Shown: positions 11,238 to 22,079 of the stretch, piece by piece | How positions within the stretch are numbered: the stretch's first letter is position 1 | Layout: each line of letters starts with the position of its first letter | Source: Triplophysa rosa | Taxonomy: Eukaryota > Chordata > Actinopteri > Cypriniformes > Nemacheilidae | Length of the DNA: 64,000 nt | Reading direction: 5' to 3' | NCBI RefSeq assembly: GCF_024868665.1 | Contig: NC_079890.1 | Coordinates: 5,054,361-5,118,360, forward strand | Notes under the pieces: generated by a model | What the model saw: the letters and a program-made list of their open reading frames with translations, nothing else | The model's database searches: none | Told to the model about the DNA's origin: nothing | Program-made: the position numbers and the translations under genes

Positions 11238-12686
11238 CTTTGTTGTTTCTCAGTGAGTCACAGCCACCTCTGGCTGATTAAAGGATATATTTTTTGATTG
11301 TAACATTGAAATATGCATTTTTTAAGCTGCTTTGAAATTATATGCATTGTTAAACTCTATACCCTTACGACAGCTATCCTGGGTTTTACTATGGTAATAC
11401 TGCAACCATGTAATCATATTTTTTTTCTTTTTTCAAATCAAGGTTTTAAAAATGGTTCTGATGCTTTTGAAACCATGGTGAAAGTCTGTATAGGTTTTCT
11501 ATATGTTGTAGTAATGGCATAGTTAATGTGGTTTTGCTACAACAATCAATCATTGTAATTGATTTTGTATGGTCTTACTGCAAATGCTGTAAAAAAACAT
11601 GGATAACTTCCATATGGGTACAAATACTGTATTTGTGTGTTGGTCTGATAAATGTAATGCAATTGTGTATTTAATCTGTTAAAATATTAAATTTGCAGTT
11701 GTTATTGAACATTGGTTTTTGTGTTGAATGACATTTGTTTAGCGTGATTTAACGATAATAAACCGCGGACCGACCGTGGGCCGCCAGCAAACATTAATGA
11801 TAAACCAGCGGCTTAGCAGCGGACCACCGGCAGAAATATGGCGGCTGCCAACTTTGCCACCGGTGGCCCGCCACTGGTTCGCCAGTCTTATGTTAGCTGG
11901 GACAGAGCACAGATATTTTTTTAAATGGATGGAATGAGTCAGGGATGCTGCTGCGAGTAACACAAAACTATAACTTTCCAAAGCGAAAGTGAAACTATCC
12001 TCGCGCTCCGCTGTCAAACAATAACTGCGAGTAATTAAATATTCCGTTTCCTAAAATGCAATCTAAAGTATGCACGAACTCACATTCCCTTATCATAGGC
12101 TACTGGAAAGCAGACAAAACATTAAGAGCATTTCTTGTTATTAAACTGTTTACTTTTGTAAGAAAATACGAAAAATAAGTACAGTACAGTATGTCAAGCA
12201 GTTGTTAAGTTGGTACATGTCTTTAGAAGCATAATTTATTTTTAGACTTATTTGTTGACCAATTGTGGTCTGTGCAATAAATAGTAAAAGTTCTGAACTA
12301 TTCTATTGTGTTTTATTGTTCCAGTATAGTAATGATAATATTTACAATAATAATATTTTTATATATATAAAAAAAATTAATAGGTGTCTCTCACATTGAC
12401 CCACAGCAACATTAAAATAGTGTAGATTCGTGTACAATGTTTTATACAAATAATTCATTCTATTTAGTTTCCATTTAACATATTTAATATGGGGGGCATC
12501 CAAGTTATTTGACATATTTGAACATTTTGGAAAAGGTAATGCAATAGTTACATTTCCTGGTAATTAGTTACTTTTATAATGATGTAACCCAGTTACTAAC
12601 TCAATTACTATTTGTGAGAAGTAACTAGTAACTATAACTAATTTATTTTTTAAATAACGTGAAAGTGCCATTTTGCTCTGTTTTTC
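11238..12686. other. Non-coding; small LINE-tail-like scrap
   Basis: Mostly AT-rich intergenic sequence. Around 11325-11365 the words AAGCTGCTTTGAAA...CTATAC resemble the 3' tail shared by L2/CR1-like fish LINEs and their SINEs (compare 17360-17405). The GC-rich patch at 11750-12010 has open frames without recognisable protein content. Confidence 0.35.
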
Positions 12687-13003
12687 TGTCAAGGACTCCA
12701 TATCCCATCATGCTTTGTGTCTTGTGATTGTCGACCGGTTTCACCTGTGTCCCATTTCCTGTTTGTCCCTGCATTTGTGTATATATTGCCTTTGTGTTCA
12801 GTTCTCTAGTATCGATCATTGTTTAATGTCATGCCTCGTGTGTCTCTTGTTATCTTGGATGTTTATGTGTCCCTTGTTATCTTGGATGTTTATGTGTCCC
12901 TTTCGTGTTTTCTCATGTGGTTTTGGATTACGCTGTGGACTTTATTAAAGGATTATACTGCATTTGGATCCGCTCCCTGTTTTCCCTTCCCTAGCAAGTA
13001 ACA
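12687..13003 (+). mobile_element. Probable solo LTR
   Basis: The segment starts TGTCAAGGACTCC and ends CTAGCAAGTAACA, so it has the TG...CA ends of an LTR. It has an AAAGG/ATTAAAGG-type region before its end and a size (317 bp) usual for a Ty3/Gypsy-type LTR. A 27-bp segment (CTTGTTATCTTGGATGTTTA...) is duplicated in tandem near 12847-12900. No clear 5-bp target duplication was seen (TTTTC left, GATAG right), so an end may be trimmed. Confidence 0.55.
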
Positions 13004-13952
13004 GATAGTTTAATGGAATCCTTAAATACCTTAGCAAAATTCTTGTTAGGTAAAATAATAATTACACTTACAACAATTACACTGTTTATTCAGTTTTACT
13101 GTCTCAATATCTACATGGTGCAACCAAGATTATGACCTTCTGTGTTCTGAAACACTATACCTGGGTTTTAGTGCTCCAGTGGAACATCACTTTCATGTCT
13201 ATTAGTCTTACTCTGTAGCATTGGTGTAACAGTAGAGATTGTTCTTGGTTATTTAGTGGTATAGATAGTGGCTGGTACTTGGTGTTTCTGACACTTCTAT
13301 TATTTCCTGATGAATAAATGTGTTGACCACGCTTTTAGCACATTGAGTACAGGATGTTTACCCATGTGGCAATGTTATCTTGTTATCTTGAGAAAGAAGC
13401 ACACTCTGCCAAGTGCATGAACAGATCGGACTACCAATGCTTCACTCTGAGTGGTTATGTCCATATTTCCGAGCACTGATCACCAAGCCCCTCAACTAAC
13501 TGCTTCTTACAGCAACTCGATATTTGCATCTGTCAGCACAATGCCATTTATGTAATTGCAACAAAAGTTGTCTGAAATTCTCACCCCTCTAACCAAATTG
13601 ATTTTATATGGTACTTCCACATTTTTTAAAAACAATTTAAGATGGATTCAGTGACAAACTGTTTTGGGGGAAAAAGCTTCGTTCTACAGCAGTAACTAAA
13701 AAATGGACTTTCATGCATTCCAAACTTGTAGAAAAATGACTGTACTTTTGAGAACCTGAGAAAGTTCTTAGTGGTCAACACTGGCAAATTTAAGGGTTCA
13801 CTTAATTTTCTAGTCTGATTTATGATGAGTCTCAAAGTAGGCTGTACACTACTTTTGAAGTTTTAGCACTATTTAAAATATATTACGTATATTTATGTAC
13901 ATTAATACATGTATATTACTGTTAATAGATGACATGTAACGTAATGTAACGT
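13004..13952. other. Non-coding, nothing recognised
   Basis: Low-complexity intergenic DNA without a supportable gene. Confidence 0.3.
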
Positions 13953-14010
13953 ATAACATAACATAACATAACATAACATAACAACATAACATAACATAAC
14001 AAACATAACA
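13953..14010. repeat. (ATAAC)n microsatellite
   Basis: About ten tandem copies of the pentamer ATAAC, interrupted twice by one-base length changes. Flanking GTAATGTAACGT looks like degenerate units. Confidence 0.9.
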
Positions 14011-14719
14011 TCAATTATGTTAATGTTTAGTCCACCAAAAAGTAAACTACACAGAACATGCATGCACAATAAAATGCCATACCTTAATGAGAAAGACTTG
14101 GCAGGAATGTTACAGTGGCTTGAAGGAAGGCAAGTAAATGAGTTTTTCTGGGGGCTCGAAATCATTGTTTTTTTGTGATGCAATTTCTTCCTCTTTTTTA
14201 TAACACTTGATAAACAGCCAGTTGCCTTAAACAGGAAAGAGCAATGAACAGTATGACGTAATAAAAACCGATGAAAAATCAATGCTGGTCCTTTCGTTAC
14301 CTTAATATTTTGTTATCCTGTCTTTTTGCATTGTTGCATTTTGTCAACAACTCTTTGTTCTTGATTTCTTTTCCTTTTTATCTTTAGTTTTTAGTTGAGG
14401 GGGAAGTTGATTGTAGTACTGTTTTCAAGTGTGTACTGCTTCCTCCAAACTGCTCACATTGTATACATAATCAGGAGTCATTACTTTACTATGTATATTA
14501 TTTTTGTACATTTACGCTTTTTACTTTTACTATTGAAACATAATACTTCCATTACAATTACAGAATGTAAATGTTAAACTAATTTAATTGTCCATTTTCC
14601 TGCATTAACAAAGCAATCAAATTTAAAACATACAAAATAATAAATACCAGTGTAAGATGTATATATTTAAAGATCCCCTAATCCAGAAAATGCACTTTTA
14701 AATGTTGTTTGAACATAAC
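14011..14719. other. Non-coding, nothing recognised
   Basis: AT-rich sequence up to the start of the LTR element. Open frames are short and lack recognisable content. Confidence 0.3.
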
Positions 14720-15104
14720 TGTAACAACTAACGAACTACATCCCCCATAATGCCTTGCACCTGCACTCCTCCAACCATGTTGATTGTTCCACTCATCCGA
14801 ATGCTAATGACTTTCACCTGCACCTCATCAACCGGACACTATATGTTCTCCCTTTACCCAGTGTTTTGTGTCTGGTCTAGTTGTATTTTGTGATACTAGT
14901 TCCGTACCCTTTGTTCCGTGGAAGTTTATTACCCGTTGGATTATTGTATTTTATTCCAGTGGATGTTTGTGGATTGTACTGTTTTTCCCTTGGATGTTTC
15001 CCTATTTTTCGATTTCCCTATAATTGTTCCTGAGTTCACCGCTTTGATTATTAAACCTTTCACTTTACCCCTGTGGCATCGTCTATCGTCTGTGAACAGT
15101 TACA
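14720..15104 (+). repeat. Left (5') LTR
   Basis: 385 bp with TG...CA ends. ATTAAACC at about 15049 is a possible polyadenylation-type signal before the U5-like end. It is matched by the copy at 16733-17000. Confidence 0.6.
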
Positions 15105-15127
15105 GAAGACCAGACCTAAACAACGCG

Positions 15128-16730
15128 ATGGCCACACCATATTCATCACCGGACCCCTTCACCATCCTAGAACCCTTCACTGACCCCTATTCGGACCTGG
15201 ACGACTTCACCTCTCCAGAGAACCAGCTACTACAGCTCTGCCAAGACGGCATGTCTCTGGAGAGGTATGCAGAGGACTTCTTCGAGGCGTGCTCGCTTGT
15301 GTGTTGGAACGACCCCGAATGTAACCATTTATTTATTTTTATACATTTCGTCTGACGTCATTGCAGACAGAGAGCCAGAAACCACAGCGACACCGAAGCC
15401 GGCAAAAGACACAGCGACTGAGCCAGCATTCGTCCTGGAGCCGGAGCTCCGATGTGCATCTGACCAGGTGCGTGAGCCAGTAACAACGTCTGCCGCCGTG
15501 GGAGTTCTGGTGGACTTTGAGGGCTTCGAGGGAGGTCCCGTCCACACTCCCGATGCTGAGGGTGAGCTGCAGACGGCCTCTGAACTCCTAGACTGGAAAC
15601 ATGAAACTGACTTTTGGCTGCTCCCTTCCCCGCTAGTCCCGCCCAGCCTGTCCATGTTCCCGCTGGTCCCGCCCAGCCTGCCCGTGCCCCCGCTGGTCCC
15701 GCCCAGCCTGTCCGTGCCCTCGCAGATCCCACCCAGCCTGCCCGTGCCCTCGCTGGTCCCGCCCAGCCTGTCCGTGCCCTCGCTGGTCCCGCCCAGCCTG
15801 TTCGTGCCCCCGCTGGTCCCGCCTAGCCTGTCCGTGCCCCCGCTGGACCCGCGTAGCCTGTCCGTGCCCCCGCTGGTCCTGCCTAGCCTGTCCGTGCCCC
15901 CGCTGGACCCGCGTAGCCTGTCCTGGTCCCGCCCAGCCTGTCCATGCCCTCGCTGGTCCCGCCCAGCCTTTCCATGCCCTCGCTGGTCCCGCCCAGCCCT
16001 TCCTCGACAGCCAACTCTCCCTCGCCAGTCCCCAAGCTCCCACCCTCCCTCCCTCTGCCTCTTCTGCCTTCGTCTGCCAGCTGTCCAGCTCTGGAGGTGT
16101 TGACAGCTGGAAATCCCTCAGCTCACCCTCAGCATGTCAGTGCCGTTGGGTCGGTTGAGCCTCTGGATCTCCAGCTGTCAACTACACCTGAAGATCCCAT
16201 GTCTCCTCCCCTGGCCTCCCAGACTCCACCTCGGTCCTCCGACCCAATGGATACACCTCGGCTCATACCTCCCTTGTCGTCACCGTGGCCTGTCCTCCCT
16301 TTAGCTCCACCAGGCTCCCTCGTCCCTCCTGTTCCGCCTTGGTCAGTCGTCGACCATCCGCCGCCTCGGGGCTCCTCTCCTCCGACTACGCTCTATCCAT
16401 CCGCCCCCTTCGTCAGGCTCCTCCTTCCCTCCTGGTCCACCTACATCCTCACTCGCTCTGGCTCCGCTGCGGTCTGCCTTGGCCACGCCTTCTCCTCGGT
16501 CGCCTGAGCCATCGGTGTAGCCTCAGCCCTCCGGACCGTCGGTGTCGCCCGGGCTCTTCATCTGCGTGGCTCCACCCTGGACTCCTCCCTCATCGTCTCC
16601 ATCGCTCGTCCCCAGGGTTACATCTGTCTGCTCTCCACCATGGTTCCTCCCTCCTTTGACTCCTCCCTGGGACCTCCTCCTCCTGGCTGGTCTCTGGGTC
16701 ATCACCCTGCTCCTCCTGCACTGGACTCCC
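15128..16730 (+). pseudogene. Gag-like ORF with proline-rich tail, interrupted
   Basis: ATG 15128 opens MATPYSSPDPFTILEPF..., leading to MSLERYAEDFFEACSLVCW, a retroelement gag capsid-like stretch. The frame ends at 15355. However, a 46-bp GT...AG segment (15321-15366, GTAACC...TTGCAG) sits there, and removing it joins NDPE to YREPETTATPKPAKD in frame with the long frame that runs to 16103. The body then becomes about 13 copies of the decapeptide VPPSLSVPPL. Further Pro/Ser-rich frames continue to about 16730. The function would be particle formation for a non-autonomous element. It is not a host gene. Confidence 0.55.
15625..16010. repeat. 30-bp coding minisatellite
   Basis: About 13 tandem units of the type GCTGGTCCCGCCCAGCCTGT + CCGTGCCCCC, in phase with the gag-like frame (10 residues per unit). 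Both strands stay open in several frames because the unit length is a multiple of three. Confidence 0.85.
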
Positions 16731-16732
16731 CC

Positions 16733-17000
16733 CTTGCACCTGCACCTCATCAACCGGGCACTATATGTTCTCCCTTCACCCAGTGTTTTGTGTCTGGTCT
16801 AGTTGTATTTTGTGATACTAGTTCCGTACCCCTTGTTCCGTGTAAGTTTATTACCCATTGGATTATTGTATTGTTCCCGTGGATGTTTGTGGATTGTACT
16901 GCTTTTCCCTGGGATGTTTCCCTATTTTTGTTCATGAGTTCACCTTTTTGAAACTTTTCACTTTACCCCTGTGGCATCGTCTATCATCTGTGAACGGTTG
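16733..17000 (+). repeat. Right (3') LTR, 5'-shortened
   Basis: Direct repeat of 14816-15104, with substitutions, a small deletion near 16930 and a degraded final TTACA (ACGGTTG). Confidence 0.6.
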
Positions 17001-17689
17001 TGGAAACTCCACAAGAACAGCATCTGTTAACAAAGTAAAAGAGGTAAGGTCAGAGGGCATGTTCATACAACTTTTTGTTTTCCACTACATCAGACAGTAA
17101 ACATCATGTATTAAACCCAAACTACTTAATTAAAGTACATCATGAATAGCAGTAGAGGAAATGTATCAGTATGTCATTTCAATATTGCTTCCAGTGTATT
17201 CATCAAGTATAGAGTATACAAGAGAGGTAACATCACAATATAAATCAAATGATACAACACCATTCAAGTTGTATAGTAAGTATAGTATAGTAAGTTGGAA
17301 AGTATAGTATTTATATTACAGATCAGGCTAAATTGTGAAAGAAACATGTACATTTTTTATAAAGCTGCTTTGAAACGGTGTGTATTGTGAAAAACACTAT
17401 ACAACATAATTTGAATATTTTATTTTATGAATAGTAAAAAAAAGAGAGGTTAGAAAGTCTATTGGAAACACAGTCCCTGAAGTAAAAGAAATGACAGAAA
17501 ATACATCTGCAAGAAGTACAAAAGGGGTCTCCATGGGGATGACATTTATAGATGGATGTCTTTGGATACTCCAAATACTGGCTGACATGATAACTACCAG
17601 TCTGCCGACAGATGGGGTTTGACTTGAGAACCTATCATCTTCTGACTATTTAGAAAAGGCCAATGAAATTGGCGAATGAAATTTGCATG
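17001..17689. other. Non-coding, with LINE/SINE tail scrap
   Basis: AAAGCTGCTTTGAAACGGTG...CACTATACAA at 17360-17405 resembles the 3' tail of L2/CR1-like elements. The rest is AT-rich without gene content. Confidence 0.35.
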
Positions 17690-17714
17690 CCAGACTCCAC
17701 CCCGGATATCCGGG

Positions 17715-17722
17715 TATAAAAG
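17715..17722 (+). promoter_or_regulatory. TATA box of the DIRS element
   Basis: TATAAAAG in CCGGGTATAAAAGGAAGACG, about 30 bp before CATTCATTCACCTTTTGTTC, a plausible transcription start inside the left terminal repeat. Confidence 0.55.
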
Positions 17723-18159
17723 GAAGACGGCGTGCTGCATTCATTCACCTTTTGTTCTTCGGAGCCTTCGATCTGATGATCGCTACATTGATCTGCATTG
17801 ATCTTCAATTCTGCTGGATTCTGTATGACGTGGTGCAGCGGACTGTCCCTTCTTGCAGCGACTTCCCCTGGGCGTCTCGGCAGTTCCGGAGGTGTTCGAC
17901 TTAATTTCTTTTTTTCTTCTAAAAGAGCAAATTTCTCCAGCGTGGCATGGCCCGCTGTTCTTGTGGGTGCAACACACTCATCGAGGAGGGGGACGGACAC
18001 TCAACTCAACTCAACTTTATTTATATAGCGCTTTTTACAATTTTCATTGTTACATAGCAGCTGTACATAAGACATATTGACTATAAGCAAACCAATTAAA
18101 GTTGTACCTGCAAAAACAAGAAAAAGGTGAAAACAAAGAAGACAGACATACCCACATAC

Positions 18160-18370
18160 AAAACACTCCACACACACAATATGCACACGTACTAACACAC
18201 ATACACACACACACACACACACAGACGCGCACGCGCACACACACACGTACACAGACAAGTACACGCACACACAAAGACACGCACACGCACACACACGCAC
18301 ACACACACACACACACACAACACACACACACACGTACGCTACACGACACACACACAAACACGCACAGTGA
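18160..18370. repeat. (CA)n-rich simple repeat
   Basis: Imperfect ACACAC tract with CG and TA interruptions inside the LINE 3' UTR. The equivalent position in the copy at 52490-52570 is also GT-rich, so the tract is native to the LINE family. Confidence 0.9.
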
Positions 18371-18721
18371 GAGCACACATTTAAGATAAAGGAGAGAGAA
18401 GCACAGGTCAAATATAACAACTATAAATTTCTATATGCAATATTAATTAAGTAAAACTTTAAAATTCTAAAGCAGCCCCCCGGCCAGGCAGATGCAAAAC
18501 AGTATGCAAACGGTGGCGAGGAACCCAAAACTCTAATCGAGAAAAAAAACCTCAGGAGAACCCAGGCCCAACCAGGGGATTCCAGTTCCCCTCTGGCAAA
18601 AGCTGCTGCCTCTGCACAAGCTCCAGAGAGCTTGCACAAGGCTAAATAAAATAAATAAATTTACTAATAAGGTAAATTATAGTTTAAGATTATCATTAAT
18701 AATCTAATAGCATTTGAAATT

Positions 18722-18930
18722 TTGTGGTGAGGACGTGTCAGGTGACGCGTCCTTCTTTATCCAGCTCTATCACTCAGCTCTTGTCAGGTCGCCGCTTCCC
18801 ATTCTCCGCTCTACCATCAGGTCAGGCCATGAAGACGTGTCAGGTGACCGCTCCTTCTTTATCCAGTCTATCATCTCAGCTTTTGTCAGGTCGCCGCTTC
18901 CCATTCTCCGCTCTACCATCAGGTAGGCCA
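18722..18930. repeat. Tandem duplication of about 101 bp in LINE 3' UTR
   Basis: Two units, each containing ACGTGTCAGGTGAC...CTTCTTTATCCAG...GTCGCCGCTTCCCATTCTCC. The copy at 52.0-52.1 kb has one unit only. Confidence 0.85.
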
Positions 18931-19074
18931 TGAACTGCATCCTGCTCCTGTGGTAACCTTGGAACAATGAGACAAGACTGGCTGAGAGTAGAGTACTGTT
19001 CTGACTCTTTGATGCAACAAGTACATCAGTGGTTCCGGTTGATCTAACTAATGCAGCCTAAACCCTCAGAAGAT

Positions 19075-20572
19075 TTATATTATGGAAGTAGTGTATGCAA
19101 GATTAAAAAGATGCGTCTTTAGTCTAGATTTAAACTGACAGAGTGTGTCTGCCTCCCGGACAGTGCAGGGAAGACTATTCCAAAGTTTAGGCGCTAGATA
19201 GGAAAAGGATCTACCACCTGCACTTGATTTTGAAATTCTAGGTATTACCAACTGACAGGACGCCTGAGAGCGTAATGCACGTGAAGGACTGTAATACAAA
19301 AGGAGTTCATTCAAGTACTGAGGAGCTAAACCATGTAAGGCTTTATAGGTAATAAGCAAGATTTTAAAGTTAACGCGATGCTTTATAGGTAACCAGTGCA
19401 AGGTTGACAGAACCGGGCTAATATGTTCATACTTTTTTGTACGTGTAAGAACTCGAGCTGCCGCGTTTTGGACCAATTGGAGTTTTTGTAATAAGCCTGC
19501 AGGGCAACCACCTAACAGTGCATTACAGTATTCTAGTCTTGATGTCATGAATGCATGAATTAACTTCTCTGCATCTGACATTGACACCATATGACGTAGT
19601 TTAGATATATTCTTAAGATGGAAAAACGCCATTTTACAGGTGTTGGCGACGTGGCTCTCAAATGACAGATTACTATCGAATAGAACGCCAAGATTCTTTG
19701 CTGACAATTAGGGTTTTATGGAACACCCGTCAATAGTTAAGCAGTATTCTTGGTTGTTACTTATAGCAGTTTTCAGTGCAATAAGTAACACTTCTGTTTT
19801 GGCCGAGTTCAGTTATAAAAAGTTGTTACTCATCCAGTTTTTTATATCGACTATGCATTCCATTATTCGATGGAACTGCTGTGTTTCATGAGGCTTCGAG
19901 GAAATATAAAGTTGAGTATCATCAGCATAACAGTAAAAGCTAACTCTGTGTCGCTTTATTATATCTCCTATAGGTAGCATGTATAATGCGAAGAGCAGAG
20001 GCCCTAAGACTGAGCCCTGTGGTACACCGTACTGGACTTGCGATTTGCTTGACATCTCATTGTTTATTGCTACAAATTGAAAACGGTCGGATAAATAAGA
20101 TTTAAACCATTTCAAAGCTATTCCTTTAATGCCGACGTAATTTTCGAGTCTATTTAGGAGTGTGCTGTGGTCAATGGTATCGAATGTAGCACTAAGGTCT
20201 AGCAGCACCAATAACGAGATACAACCTCGGTCAGACGCCAATAGCAGATCATTTGTAACTCTGATCAAAGCAGTCTCTGTACTGTGTGCTGTACATGCTC
20301 TAAATCCAGACTGGAATTCTTCATTGATGTCATTCCTTTGGAGGAAGGAGCATAATTGAGTTGAAACTACTTTTTCCAGAACTTTAGATAGGAAAGGTAG
20401 ATTCGATATAGGCCTGTAGTTCCCTAGTTCTCTAGGGTCGAGTTGGGGTTTTTTGACAAGGGGCCTTATAACTGCCACCTTATATGCTTTAGGCACATGT
20501 CCTAATGTCAGAGATGAGTTAATAATACCAAGAATAGGATCTATAATTTCTGGGAACATCTCTTTCAGTAGA
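19075..20572 (-). pseudogene. LINE reverse transcriptase, nearly intact
   Basis: The RT carries YRPISNLPFLSKVLEK, the palm motif LLVLLDLSATFDTIDHSTLL (canonical AFDT is TFDT here), GVPQGSVLGPLLF and the catalytic YADDTQLYIS. The frame runs to a stop at about 19813. It resumes after this stop and a second stop before SAKNLGVLFDSNLSFESH, and then runs to 19075 through ARVLTRTKKYEHISPVLSTL and APKLWNSLP. The endonuclease and N-terminus are missing because of 5' truncation at 20572. The enzyme would copy element RNA at a nicked target; this copy is dead but young-looking. Confidence 0.85.
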
Positions 20573-21990
20573 CACGATGTCTGCCTCAGGTGTTTGGGTC
20601 TCCGGCACGCTGAGGCAGCCTTTGTGGATATGTCCTGCCCGCACTGCGGGTGGATGGCGATCCAGACGTTGCGGTCACGGGTAGCTGTGTTCTTCATGGA
20701 CACAGCCGCCACCTCGTCAACTACCCGTTCCAGGACCGCAGTGGCTACGGCCCTGCTGTCCGCTACGGCGAGCAGGGGGGGTGATATGGGGATTACCGTG
20801 AGCGTTAATCCGTCAGCCACAGGCTCGCGGATCGTTCACGCCCCGTCTCGCTCGTCTGACCATCCCCCAGGAGACGGTCCTACCCCATCTTGTTCCTCGG
20901 CCACGTACTCGGGAGTGCGTGACAAAGATGAGATGTTGCTTGCAGCATCGGAGGGCGACCTACTGGCATCCGACAATGACGATTCCTCGGAGCTCCCTCC
21001 CTCGGGGGGTCGAGCCCAGGAAGAGGCAAATATCGAGATGTCAACCATGCTTTCCCGGGCCGCCGCGGATACGTGGTACCTCGGGTCCGAGCGCGACTCC
21101 AAGCCGCGCCTGGCCCCGGTCCCGTTTTTTCCGGAAGTGCATGAGGAGCTTAGTAAGATGTGGAACGCCCCCTTTCGGCTCGTTTCCGTCAGACCAGCTC
21201 TGTCGCCCTTACTTTCCTCGATGGTGGGGCACCCAGGGGCTATGTCGATGTTCCCCAGGTGGAGCGTGCTGTCGCGGTACACCTGTGCCCGCAGACGGCG
21301 GCCACCTGGAGAGCTCGACCTGGACTCCCGTCCAAGGTGTGTACATTTTCAGCATCCCTGGTGTCAAAGGCTTACGCTGCTGCGGGCCAGGCTGCCTCCT
21401 CCCTCCACGCCATGGCCATCCTGCAGGTCCATCAGGCCAAGGCATTGAAGGAGCTCCACGAGGGTAAGACCGAGCCAGGGTTAATGCAGGAACTCCGCAC
21501 CGCCACCGACCTCGCCCTACGGGCGACCAAGGTGACGGCGCGGGCCCTGGGTCAGACGATGTCCACTTTGGTGGTCCAGGAGAGACACCTCTGGCTTAAC
21601 CTTGCGCAGATGCGTGACGCTGAGAAAGTTCGCTTTCTCGACGCACCCATCTCGCAAGGTGGGCTGTTTGGTGACACCATCGAGGACTTCTCCCAGCAGT
21701 TCTCGGCGGTGAAGAAGCAGTTGGATGGCATCAAACACATCCTGCCCCGCCACGACTCGGCCGCCTTTCCGGCCGTCGAGATCCCGTGCGGCGTCTGCTT
21801 CCCAGCAGCCCAAAAGAGTTTACTCACCAAAAGAGTTTCCTCTCTCTCTGGGTTGTCATCACAGCCGCTCCCACCCTCTGCACGACGGTGGCCGGCAACC
21901 CGACGTTGCGTCACAGAGAGACGCAACGTTGAGTATACTCACCAGCCCTCAGCACTCTCAGTCAGACGGTGCGTTGAGCTGTGTAATCGC
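20573..21990 (+). pseudogene. DIRS gag-like ORF1
   Basis: The reading after the LINE junction starts CLRCLGLRHAEAAFVDMSC, with two CxxC pairs in a zinc-knuckle-like spacing (CLRC and CPHC). An acidic/Ser-rich part follows (LLASDNDDSSELPPSGG), then FFPEVHEELSKMWNAPF, typical of DIRS ORF1. The protein shifts frame near 21290 and continues as CTFSASLVSKAYAAAGQAAS...QERHLWLNLAQMRDAEKVRF, also characteristic. ORF1 is thought to be the structural gag-like protein. The 5' start was displaced by the LINE insertion. Confidence 0.75.
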
Positions 21991-22079
21991 CAGGCAGGTA
22001 AGTCAGCAAAGCCGATCTCCTCCCCGGGGGCCTCTCCACGGCGAGGGATCCGTACTGCTAGCCATCGAACCACCCCCCA

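Larger units (their letters stand above)
14720..17000 (+). mobile_element. Non-autonomous LTR retroelement with gag-like ORF and proline-rich repeat
   Basis: Two direct repeats bound it. The left (14720-15104, TGTAAC...GTTACA) and the right (about 16733-17000) share about 250 bp at high identity, from the CACCTGCACCTCATCAACCGG word to CATCGTCTAT. Between them lies a gag-like frame and a 30-bp minisatellite, but no protease, reverse transcriptase or integrase. The right repeat lacks about the first 80-100 bp of the left one. The point of divergence falls at a repeated CACCTGCAC word, as expected from a deletion by short-repeat recombination. It resembles a cut-down Ty3/Gypsy-like element. Confidence 0.7.
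18001..20572 (-). mobile_element. L2/CR1-like LINE inserted antisense in the DIRS element
   Basis: On the minus strand the order is reverse transcriptase (20572-19813), C-terminal ORF part (to 19075), long 3' UTR and the tail GCGCTATATAAATAAAGTTG + AGTTGAGTTGAG. The word GACAC flanks both sides (ending at 18000 and just after 20570), a short candidate target duplication. The 3' UTR contains a (CA)n tract (18160-18370) and a tandem duplication of about 101 bp (18722-18925). A second 5'-truncated copy of the same family lies at 51773-52726. Confidence 0.88.

Noticed and set aside
15633..16043. Minus-strand Gly/Arg-rich 136-codon frame
   Set aside because: It is the antisense reading of the 30-bp minisatellite, which is open in several frames because the unit is a multiple of three.
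18001..18420. Cys/Val-rich open frames over the CA/GT tract
   Set aside because: They result from translating a dinucleotide repeat in a LINE 3' UTR. No coding signal.
20453..20572. Plus-strand frame extending the DIRS gag-like ORF to the left
   Set aside because: This part is antisense to the inserted LINE's reverse transcriptase. The true DIRS sequence starts only after the LINE junction.
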